From Mycobacterium sp. MS1601 (GTDB lineage: Bacteria; Actinomycetota; Actinomycetes; Mycobacteriales; Mycobacteriaceae): a stretch of 64,000 bases of DNA. Every line of letters starts with the position of its first letter. Position 1 is the stretch's first letter. The notes under the pieces are model-generated. The model did no database searches, was not told the DNA's origin, and worked only from the letters and a program-made list of their open reading frames with translations. Shown here one piece after another: positions 56,800 to 64,000 of this stretch. Position numbers and translations under genes: made by a program. Location of the stretch: positions 3,224,001 to 3,288,000 of the forward strand of contig NZ_CP019420.1 of the NCBI RefSeq assembly GCF_001984215.1, written 5' to 3'.

Positions 56800-57753
56800 C
56801 TACTGCGCCTGCCAGGCGCGGGCGGCCAGCAGCTCAGGGACCAACACCTCGGTGAGCAGCCGCACGTCGTCGTCGGTGTCATGGGGATAGCGCAGTGTGG
56901 ACCGCGCCCCGGGCACGTCGCCCCCCACCCCGACCACGGTGCTGCCGCGGGCCGTCGTCCACTCCGACAGCTGTGCCTCCCAGGCCGAGCCGGCGAACAC
57001 CAGCAGTCGGTAGTCGGTGGTCTTGGTGAGGTAGACGTCGACGTGACTCCAGTCGCCCGTCTCGCAGCCCGCTGCAGGCCGTCGCGGACCCTCCCGCAGC
57101 ATCAGTGCACCCTGCTGCGCACTACTGAAGCGGTGTGCGGGCGCGCACAGATGGGTGCCATCTGGTCCCATCAGGAGATCGGAAAGTACAGGACGCCAGT
57201 CATTCTCGGTGCTCAGCAGATGTTCGGTGGCGTCCGCCGCCATGGTCAGGGATTCGACGGGCATCGGGGTGCCGAGCAGCTGAGACTCCAGCGCCATCAG
57301 CAGTGCCAGGGTGTGTTGGTAACTGCGGCAGGCCACGCCACCTATTTCGGTGTCGGCGTGCAGCAGCACGGTCTCGGAGCAGGCCTGCGTGACGGCCGAG
57401 CCGGGGGTGTTGGTCAATGCCACCGTGCGTACCCCGGCGGGCAACCGCTGCAGCGCGTCCAGCGTCTCCACCGATCCGCCGGTGGCGGAGGTGGCCACCA
57501 CCAGGGTGCCGGGGCCCCAGTCCGGCAACACGGTCGAGGACGCCAATTCCGAGGTGGCCACGATGCCGCGGGCCCGCATCCTGGCGGCGACCACCCCGGC
57601 GGCGTAGGCCGACGAACCCATACCGAGGAACACGACACGCTCGATGCCGGCAGCCGTTGCCGCCCAGGGATTCCCGCCACCCAGCACCTCGGCCAGGCCG
57701 CGCAGCATTTCGGGCTTGCGGGTCAGGTCGGCCAGGAATCCGTCGGGCTTCAC
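56800..57753 (-). CDS. SIS-domain sugar isomerase-like protein
   Basis: A protein of 317 residues with two SIS (phosphosugar-binding) domains, like the isomerase half of GlmS. The phosphate-binding loops are G-M-G-S-S-A-Y near 44-50 and S-A-T-G-G-S-V-E-T near 88-96. It lacks a glutaminase domain. It is the last gene of a three-gene operon after a small-molecule kinase, overlapping it by four bases (GTG 57753). A role in aminosugar phosphate isomerisation or deamination is likely but inferred. Confidence 0.82.
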   Translation of the reverse strand: MKPDGFLADLTRKPEMLRGLAEVLGGGNPWAATAAGIERVVFLGMGSSAYAAGVVAARMRARGIVATSELASSTVLPDWGPGTLVVATSATGGSVETLDALQRLPAGVRTVALTNTPGSAVTQACSETVLLHADTEIGGVACRSYQHTLALLMALESQLLGTPMPVESLTMAADATEHLLSTENDWRPVLSDLLMGPDGTHLCAPAHRFSSAQQGALMLREGPRRPAAGCETGDWSHVDVYLTKTTDYRLLVFAGSAWEAQLSEWTTARGSTVVGVGGDVPGARSTLRYPHDTDDDVRLLTEVLVPELLAARAWQAQ

Positions 57754-58922
57754 AGATCGGTCCTTTCATCGAGTAGCGCCGGTAAGGCGGCGTCGGGAAC
57801 ATACATCCAGCGAGACAGGTGTCGTGCAGCGTAGACGATCTCGCGAAGCACCTGTTGCAGACGGAAGGGCCGCAGGGCGGTGCCGTCGTAGACGGGGTGG
57901 GTGAGATGCCGGCTGTAGGAGGCCAGAAAGGCTGCCCGTCCTGCGGCGTCGACCTCCGCTACCGCGTCGGCGTCGAGTTCGGTGTACTTGCAGGCGACCA
58001 CCGCGGCGTGTACCAGCGACTGCGCCAATCCGGCGACATCGAGGGCGGCGGGAATGGGCAGCATCCGCTCGTGTACCGGCAGCACCGGGTTGCCGTCGAA
58101 ATCGGTTACCACAAACCGGCCCTGGGCGCGCAGGATCTGCCCGACATGCAGATCACCATGTCCGTGCAGGACGGGACTGCCCGCCAGCGTGCCCAGTTGG
58201 TCGAGTACCGCGGTGATGTCGTCACGGCGCTCTCTGGCCAGGACGGCGCTACGGGAATCAACTGAACCGCAGGCGATGTCGAGTGTCTGCAAGGCGGAAT
58301 CGCGCCAGCGGGCCGCATCCTGCGCCGAGGCCGTCGAAGCGGTGCCGGCGAGCGCGTCATGGAGCCCGGCGATCAGGGCACCCAGGTCAGCTGCCGCAGA
58401 GACCAGCGGGGCGGGATCACGCTGCAGCGCAGCCGTGGTGATCAACTCCACCGCCCAGGTCCAGCCGTCCACCGCCCCGGGAAGGTACTCGTCGACGCTG
58501 GCCACCAACGTCTCGTCACCGTCGGGGGTGCGCCAGGTGATCAGCCCCCACGGCCGGGGCATCCCGGTGAACCCGGCGTCGCGCAGGGTTGTGATCCGAC
58601 CCGGGGCGGGGTGCGGGCCCAGCTGCAGATGTGTCGCCCACTTCACCACCGCCGCGTCGCCGACGATCACCGACTCGTTGGTCTGGTCCACACCGATGGC
58701 GCGTTCCCCGGTTGCGGAGCTCCTGGACCAGGATTGGACGGTGAAGCGGCCCAGTGTGTTCGACCCCTGGGCCAGCAGTGCCAGCAGTGCCTCGGAGGCG
58801 CCGTCGCCGGGACGAGCGCGAGATTCACCGATCATCGGAACCACGCCCGGCGTGCCGTCGTCGTTCACGACACTCAGGCACCTGCCGCCGGGCAACTGGA
58901 GCGTGTCGAGCAGCTCAGCCAT
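57750..58922 (-). CDS. Aminoglycoside-phosphotransferase-fold sugar kinase, glucosamine-kinase-like
   Basis: A maltokinase-like kinase of 390 residues. The catalytic loop H-G-H-G-D-L-H-V-G-Q (about 253-262) is followed by the metal-binding T-D-F-D-G-N-P. Maltokinases usually read D-F-E-G-E-P there. The D-F-D-G-N-P form, with a SIS gene next door, fits the actinobacterial glucosamine kinase group as I recall it. It overlaps the glycosyltransferase gene by eight bases and the SIS gene by four. Confidence 0.75.
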   Translation of the reverse strand: MAELLDTLQLPGGRCLSVVNDDGTPGVVPMIGESRARPGDGASEALLALLAQGSNTLGRFTVQSWSRSSATGERAIGVDQTNESVIVGDAAVVKWATHLQLGPHPAPGRITTLRDAGFTGMPRPWGLITWRTPDGDETLVASVDEYLPGAVDGWTWAVELITTAALQRDPAPLVSAAADLGALIAGLHDALAGTASTASAQDAARWRDSALQTLDIACGSVDSRSAVLARERRDDITAVLDQLGTLAGSPVLHGHGDLHVGQILRAQGRFVVTDFDGNPVLPVHERMLPIPAALDVAGLAQSLVHAAVVACKYTELDADAVAEVDAAGRAAFLASYSRHLTHPVYDGTALRPFRLQQVLREIVYAARHLSRWMYVPDAALPALLDERTDL

Positions 58923-60222
58923 CCCGGTGCTGCAGCCCGACCCGTTCGATCACGTCCGCGCCCACCCGCAGCCCGTTTCGCTCGCGCACCGCCGCACCGA
59001 TCTCGGCGAGTCGTTGCCGCAGCGCGGTGTCCGCAAGCAGCTTGTCGACAGCGGCGGTCAGCTCGTCGTCGGCGAAGGCGTAGGTGTCCAGGCGCACACC
59101 GAAGCCGAGTTCATCGATGCGTTGGGCATTCTCGTACTGATCCCAGAACAGCGGCAACACGATCAGAGGCTTGCCGAAGTGCAGGGTCTCGGTGACGGTG
59201 TTGTTGCCGCCGTGGGAGATCACCAGGTCCACCTGGGGAATGACCTTTGTCTGGGGGAGCATCTGCGCACCGACCATGTTGTCTGTCAGTGTGATCCGGG
59301 AAGCCTGCGGACCCATGCTGACGATGAAGCGGTGCCGCGTGGTGCCCAGCACGTCGACCAGGCGTTGCATCAACTCGACGTCCGCGCCGCCGAGTGACCC
59401 GAGTGAGAGATAGATCAGGGCACTGCCTTCGGGGCGGTCGGCCACGGCGTCGGGAACCACATAATCCTCGTCGGTTTCACGCACGCTCGAGTCCATCCGC
59501 GTCCAACTGTCGTCCAGCGGACGGACTTCGGTGTAATCCGCTTCGACGGGGTAGACGTACAGGTTGGCTGCGTTGTCCCGCGGCATGAACTCGATCTCGG
59601 GTAGCGGGGGAGCGCCCTGAGCCTGGACCCAGGAGTTGAAGTCCTCCCAGACCGGGCGGTGGGTGCGGTCGTACTCGGCACGGTAGGAATCCCATTCAGA
59701 GCGGTCTGCGCTCGGCAGCCCCGAAAAGGGCGGCGGAATGTCGGCGCCGGGGACTTCGAGCGGGCTGCACGAGACGATCCGAATGAACGGGGCACCGGCG
59801 GTCACGAGTGCGGGGAACAGCACCACGTTGTCCTCGACGATGACGTCGGGGTGGTGGGTGGCGATGATGTCGCGAAGCCGCGGCTCGCAGTACTTGGCGC
59901 CGTCGATCAGCGCCTGGTAGGTGGGCCGGACGAACGACTCCAGCTGTTGGTGAGTGGGCTTGCGGAACTCGGGGGCCGTCTCGGCGATGAAGTCAGTCCA
60001 GAACTTGCCTGGGTCCTCGTCGGCGGCGCCCTCGGCGGGTTCGGCCAGATCCACCAGTTCCTCGATGAATCCCAGTGGTGCGAGTTTGCCTGCCCAGGAA
60101 CTCTCGGCGGCGAACACGATGGTGTGTCCGCGGTCGCGCAGGATGGCCGCCAGGCCGATGCACTGATTGGTGGGCCCGTAGGCCGACTCCGGCCAGAACA
60201 TGATCTTCAGCGGTTGCGGCAT
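58915..60222 (-). CDS. GT1-family (MGT/UGT-like) glycosyltransferase
   Basis: A GT-B glycosyltransferase of 435 residues. The N-terminal acceptor half starts L-K-I-M-F-W-P-E-S-A-Y-G-P. The C-terminal donor half has I-S-H-G-G-N-N-T-V-T-E (about 331-341) and D-Q-Y-E-N-A-Q-R-I, the nucleotide-sugar binding region of MGT enzymes. The acceptor is unknown. It is the first gene of a glycosyltransferase-kinase-SIS operon, so an aminosugar donor or product is plausible (inference). It diverges from the potA-like operon across 74 bases. Confidence 0.85.
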   Translation of the reverse strand: MPQPLKIMFWPESAYGPTNQCIGLAAILRDRGHTIVFAAESSWAGKLAPLGFIEELVDLAEPAEGAADEDPGKFWTDFIAETAPEFRKPTHQQLESFVRPTYQALIDGAKYCEPRLRDIIATHHPDVIVEDNVVLFPALVTAGAPFIRIVSCSPLEVPGADIPPPFSGLPSADRSEWDSYRAEYDRTHRPVWEDFNSWVQAQGAPPLPEIEFMPRDNAANLYVYPVEADYTEVRPLDDSWTRMDSSVRETDEDYVVPDAVADRPEGSALIYLSLGSLGGADVELMQRLVDVLGTTRHRFIVSMGPQASRITLTDNMVGAQMLPQTKVIPQVDLVISHGGNNTVTETLHFGKPLIVLPLFWDQYENAQRIDELGFGVRLDTYAFADDELTAAVDKLLADTALRQRLAEIGAAVRERNGLRVGADVIERVGLQHRDG

Positions 60223-60296
60223 GTCACGAAGATACCGGTGATCCGAGGTTTGGCTTTAAGTCAGCGATATCGCAGGAGAGTTCCTAGGATGCGTAA

Positions 60297-61385
60297 ATGC
60301 CATCCGGTGCGGCCGTGTCAGAGCCGAACGCAGATCTGGTCGTGCCCCGGATCGAGCTGATCGGTGTCCGGAAGGAGTTCGGGGACAACGTCGTAGCGGT
60401 CGAAGGCGCCGACCTCGCCATCGCCGACGGTGAACTCTTCGCGATCCTCGGTCCGTCGGGCTCGGGAAAGACCACGCTGCTGCGGCTGATCGCCGGGTTC
60501 GAGGAACCGACAGCCGGCACCGTGAAGCTCGGTGGCAAAGATGTCACCGGATTGCCCCCGGCCCGACGTGACACCAACACGGTGTTCCAGCAGTACGCAC
60601 TCTTCCCGCACATGACTGTGGCCCAGAACGTCGAATACGGTTTGCGGGTGCGAGGGGTCGCCAAACCCGAACGCCGACGCCGCGCCGCCGAGGCGCTCGA
60701 GATGGTGCAGCTCTCCGGATACTCCGCCCGCAAACCTGCCGAACTGTCCGGCGGCCAACAACAGCGGGTCGCGTTGGCGCGCGCACTCGTGGGACGCCCC
60801 CGGGTGCTGCTGCTGGACGAACCGCTGGGCGCGTTGGATCTCAAACTGCGCGAACAGATGCAGATCGAACTCAAGGCGATCCAACGCGAAGTCGGCATCA
60901 CCTTCGTGATCGTGACGCACGACCAGGACGAGGCGCTGACACTGTGTGATCGGCTGGTGGTTCTCAACCACGGTCACATCGAACAGATCGGCGCCGCCCG
61001 CGAGGTGTACGAGAACCCGGCGAACCGGTTTGTCGCCGACTTCGTTGGCACCTCCAATGTGCTCGACGGGCCCGTCGCCGAGGCGGTGATCGGCAGGCCG
61101 GGCACCTTCGCGATCCGGCCCGAACGCATCACCGTGCTGGACCAGAACACCCCGGTGCCGGCCTGGCAGCGCAGCGTCTCAGCCGAGGTCGCCGAGGTGG
61201 TCTACGCAGGCCCGATCACCCGGGTGGCTGCCACCGTCACCGGTCTGGCGGAGCCCGTACGACTCGTCGCGACGCTGCTGTCGGCCGAAGCGTCGTCAGC
61301 CGTTCAGCACGGCACTCCCGTCACCCTGGCCTGGCCGGACACTGCAGTCCTCGATCTCACATCGGATCAATCGAAGGAGTCCTGA
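60297..61385 (+). CDS. potA: Polyamine-type ABC transporter ATP-binding protein
   Basis: An ATPase of 362 residues. Walker A is GPSGSGKT, signature L-S-G-G-Q-Q-Q-R, Walker B L-L-L-D-E-P, and a C-terminal TOBE domain follows (about 270-355). It heads an operon of the spermidine/putrescine type: ATPase, binding protein, two permeases. The start at 60297 may be a few codons too long; conserved sequence begins near residue 18. The substrate is assigned from family likeness only. Confidence 0.87.
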   Translation: MPSGAAVSEPNADLVVPRIELIGVRKEFGDNVVAVEGADLAIADGELFAILGPSGSGKTTLLRLIAGFEEPTAGTVKLGGKDVTGLPPARRDTNTVFQQYALFPHMTVAQNVEYGLRVRGVAKPERRRRAAEALEMVQLSGYSARKPAELSGGQQQRVALARALVGRPRVLLLDEPLGALDLKLREQMQIELKAIQREVGITFVIVTHDQDEALTLCDRLVVLNHGHIEQIGAAREVYENPANRFVADFVGTSNVLDGPVAEAVIGRPGTFAIRPERITVLDQNTPVPAWQRSVSAEVAEVVYAGPITRVAATVTGLAEPVRLVATLLSAEASSAVQHGTPVTLAWPDTAVLDLTSDQSKES

Positions 61386-62572
61386 TGAGAAACATCTACC
61401 GTCTGGGTTGTGCACTGGCAGCGGGGACGCTGCTGATGGCGGGCTGCTCCAGCTCCGAGGATTCCGGCGGCACCGCCGACGGCCCGCCGCAGATGGAGGC
61501 TGCCACCGAGGTGGGCGACGGTGAGGGCGAGCTGAACCTGGTCGCGTGGCCGGGCTACGCCGAGGACGGCTCGAATGACCCAGCCGTGGACTGGGTGACG
61601 CCGTTCGAGCAGGAAACCGGCTGCAACGTCAACGTCAAGATCGGCAACACGTCCGACGAGATGGTGCAACTGATGCGCTCCGGTCAGTACGACGGAGTGT
61701 CGGCGTCGGGAGACGCCACCCTGCGGCTCATCTACGCCGGGGACGTGGCACCGGTGAACACCGAGTTGACGCCCAACTACGCCACCGTGGTGGATTTCCT
61801 GAAGGACAAGCCGTGGAACTCCGTGGACGGCCAGATGTACGGCGTGCCGCACGGCTGGGGCGCAAATCTGCTGATGTACAACGCCGATGAGGTGACTCCG
61901 GCTCCGGATTCCTGGAGTGCGGTGTTCCCCGGAGCCCCGGAGTTCAAAGGCAAGGTGACGGCCTACGACTCGCCGATCTACATCGCCGATGCCGCACTGT
62001 ATCTGTCCAAGACCCAACCCGATCTCGGCATCAAGGACCCGTATTCGCTGACCACCGAACAGCTCGAGGCGGCGGCAGATCTGCTGAAGCAGCAGAAGGA
62101 GAACATCGGCGAATACTGGTCGGACTACACCAAAGAGGTGCAAGCGTTCGAATCCGGCACCACCGTGGTGGGCACCAGTTGGCAGGTGATCGCCAACACC
62201 ATCGACGCCGACGGCGTGGTCAAGATCGGCACGGTGCTGCCCAAGGAGGGCTCCACCGGGTGGTCGGATACCTGGATGCTTTCGTCAAAAGCCGCCCACC
62301 CCAACTGCATGTACAAGTGGATGGACTACATCATCTCCCCGGAAGCCAACGCGCAGGTGGCGGAATACTTCGGTGAAGCGCCGGCACAGACCAAGTCGTG
62401 TGATCTGACCGCGGACAAGGCGCACTGCGAGACCTATCACGCCACCGACGGTGACTACGCCGCCCAGATCCATTACTGGACAACGCCGCAGAAGAAGTGC
62501 GTCGACGGCAGTGGCGACAACTGCACCAGCTACGACGAGTGGGTCACCAAGTGGCAGGAGATCAAGGGCTGA
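61385..62572 (+). CDS. potD: Polyamine-type substrate-binding lipoprotein
   Basis: A periplasmic-type binding protein of 395 residues. The lipobox reads L-M-A-G-C near Cys21. The mature N-terminus L-N-L-V-A-W-P-G-Y-A and Y-G-V-P-H-G-W-G match PotD/PotF-group proteins. The C-terminal tail has several Cys residues (C-D-L-T...C-E-T, K-K-C...N-C-T), unusual for PotD and possibly disulfide-bonded. Its ATG shares one base with the potA stop. Confidence 0.85.
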   Translation: MRNIYRLGCALAAGTLLMAGCSSSEDSGGTADGPPQMEAATEVGDGEGELNLVAWPGYAEDGSNDPAVDWVTPFEQETGCNVNVKIGNTSDEMVQLMRSGQYDGVSASGDATLRLIYAGDVAPVNTELTPNYATVVDFLKDKPWNSVDGQMYGVPHGWGANLLMYNADEVTPAPDSWSAVFPGAPEFKGKVTAYDSPIYIADAALYLSKTQPDLGIKDPYSLTTEQLEAAADLLKQQKENIGEYWSDYTKEVQAFESGTTVVGTSWQVIANTIDADGVVKIGTVLPKEGSTGWSDTWMLSSKAAHPNCMYKWMDYIISPEANAQVAEYFGEAPAQTKSCDLTADKAHCETYHATDGDYAAQIHYWTTPQKKCVDGSGDNCTSYDEWVTKWQEIKG

Positions 62573-63417
62573 TGCCCTCGACGCCGGCGCCGCGCAGACG
62601 GGACCGGGTGGCGCTGGCGTTCCTGCTGATCCCGCCGCTGGCCTGGTTGGTGGTGGCCTATCTGGGATCGCTTGCCGTGCTGATGGTCTCGGCGTTCTGG
62701 GGCACCAACAGTTTCACCGGCGCGGTGGTGCACACCTTCACCACCGACAACCTGATCCGGGTGTTGACCGATCCGGTGATCCGGACGGTGGCACTGCGGA
62801 CCTTGGGCGTGGCCCTGACGGTGACGGTGCTGTGCGCAGTGCTCGCGGTGCCGCTGGCGCTGTACATGGCCAAATTCGCCTCACCGATGATGCGGGTGGT
62901 GCTCGTGGTTGCCGTCACCACACCGCTGTGGGCGAGCTATCTGGTGAAGGCCTACGCATGGCGCATGCTGCTCTCACCGGAGGGGCCGCTGTCGTGGGCC
63001 ACCGGCTGGTCACCCGGCTACGGGTTGGTCGCCACCGTCATCACGTTGACCTATCTGTGGTTGCCCTACATGGTGATTCCGGTGTTCGCGGCATTCCAGC
63101 GGGTGCCTGATGCGCTGGTGGACGCCAGTTCCGATTTGGGCGCCTCCGACATCAACACCCTGCGCTTGGTGGTGGCGCCCATGGTGTTTCCCGGGATCGC
63201 CGCCGGCTCCATCTTCACCTTCTCGCTGTCGCTGGGCGACTACATCGCGGTGACCATCGTCGGCGGCAAGACGCAGATGCTGGGCAATGTCATCTACGGG
63301 CAACTGGTCACGGCCAACAACCAGCCCATGGCCGCGGCCCTGTCGTTGATTCCGTTGCTGGCCATCGTGTTCTACCTGCTGGCGATGCGACGAACCGGTG
63401 CATTGGAGAACGTCTGA
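62572..63417 (+). CDS. potB: Polyamine-type ABC permease, PotB type
   Basis: An inner-membrane permease of 281 residues with six helices. The EAA loop (P-D-A-L-V-D-A-S-S-D-L-G-A-S) lies near residues 180-195. The ATG at 62572 shares its A with the previous stop; the frame is open further upstream inside the binding-protein gene but is not used. It overlaps the next permease by one base. Confidence 0.88.
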   Translation: MPSTPAPRRRDRVALAFLLIPPLAWLVVAYLGSLAVLMVSAFWGTNSFTGAVVHTFTTDNLIRVLTDPVIRTVALRTLGVALTVTVLCAVLAVPLALYMAKFASPMMRVVLVVAVTTPLWASYLVKAYAWRMLLSPEGPLSWATGWSPGYGLVATVITLTYLWLPYMVIPVFAAFQRVPDALVDASSDLGASDINTLRLVVAPMVFPGIAAGSIFTFSLSLGDYIAVTIVGGKTQMLGNVIYGQLVTANNQPMAAALSLIPLLAIVFYLLAMRRTGALENV

Positions 63418-64000
63418 TGTTGTCTTCACGGCTGCGCGGGTTCACCGTCGTGTGGACGGTGCTGGTGCTGGTGTTCATCTACGCACCGCTGCTGCTGGTG
63501 GTGGTCAACGCCTTCAACGCGTCGAACACCTTCGCGTTCCCGCCCTCGGGATTCACCGTGGAATGGTGGCGCGCGGCGTGGAACAGCGACGGGATGTGGG
63601 CGTCACTGGGTAACTCTGTGGTGGTGGGCCTTATCGCCACCGGGGTAGCGCTGGTGCTGGGCACCATGGTGGCTTTCGCCGTACAGCGATATGACTTCTT
63701 CGGCAAGCAAACCGTCAATTTACTTGTGGTGCTGCCCATCACGCTGCCCGGCATCGTGACCGGTATCGCCTTGAACGCGACCTTCACCTCCGCGCTGGGT
63801 ATCACCCTCGGCATGGCGACTGTGATCATCGGCCACGCCACCTTCTGTATCGTCATCGTGTTCAACAACACTCAGGCCCGGCTGCGCAGGCTGGGGCGCA
63901 GCCTCGAGGACGCCTCAGCTGATCTGGGTGCGTCCTCGTGGCAGACGTTCCGGTTGGTGACACTGCCGATGATGCGCGGAGCGCTGGTGGCCGGCGCCAT
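63417..64000 (+). CDS. potC: Polyamine-type ABC permease, PotC type, cut by window end
   Basis: The first 194 residues of a second permease. At least four helices are visible, and the EAA loop (L-E-D-A-S-A-D-L-G-A-S) is reached just before the end. It runs open through base 64000, so the 3' end lies outside the window. It shares one base with the potB stop. Confidence 0.88.
   Translation, partial: MLSSRLRGFTVVWTVLVLVFIYAPLLLVVVNAFNASNTFAFPPSGFTVEWWRAAWNSDGMWASLGNSVVVGLIATGVALVLGTMVAFAVQRYDFFGKQTVNLLVVLPITLPGIVTGIALNATFTSALGITLGMATVIIGHATFCIVIVFNNTQARLRRLGRSLEDASADLGASSWQTFRLVTLPMMRGALVAGA

Overview
This window reads as a high-GC, gene-dense chromosome segment of a non-tuberculous Mycobacterium, probably a fast-growing Mycolicibacterium. 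A complete ESX-3 type VII secretion operon opens it. Many 4-nt start/stop overlaps and the gene order support the assignment. From memory, the backbone follows the M. tuberculosis Rv0282-Rv0296c and Rv0308-Rv0313 neighbourhoods. Locus correspondences given here are recollected, not searched.

Layout. 1-600: end of an MpaB/DUF2236 oxygenase gene. 601-15273: ESX-3 (eccA3, eccB3, eccC3, PE5, PPE4, esxG, esxH, espG3, eccD3, mycP3, eccE3) behind a 14/19 match to the IdeR iron box. 15446-17109: an amidohydrolase divergent from the methyltransferase tam. 17218-22623: a 13E12/HNH gene, then a malonate uptake/activation set (matC, matB, a thioesterase) with a divergent IclR regulator. 22690-27692: a sulfur operon on the minus strand (sulfatase, Stf0-type sulfotransferase, cysD, cysNC). 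27837-31613: an exported protein with a duplicated domain, a PAP2 phosphatase and a PAP2-lipid kinase fusion.

31638-44319 is the accessory heart of the window, interrupted by one backbone gene, an L,D-transpeptidase-like protein at 38094. One half has a minus-strand EspK-like three-gene operon divergent from a DUF2563 gene, a 500-residue T7SS toxin-like protein and a small three-helix membrane protein, plus a decayed second copy of the latter. The other half holds a large WXG-type protein, a WXG100 protein, a lipoprotein and a small exported protein. It has been tandemly duplicated, with one copy then largely deleted.

44363-50442 returns to backbone genes (SnoaL-like, membrane protein, WrbA-like flavoprotein, TetR, and Rv0311/Rv0312/Rv0313-like genes). 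50423-64000 carries a frameshifted DoxX gene, a peptide ABC importer operon whose binding protein is frameshifted, a glycosyltransferase-aminosugar kinase-SIS operon, and a polyamine-type ABC importer running off the window end.

The best candidate for something undescribed is the toxin-like gene with its putative membrane immunity gene and decayed immunity paralogue at 35599-37950. I saw no tRNA, rRNA, CRISPR array or intact insertion sequence.
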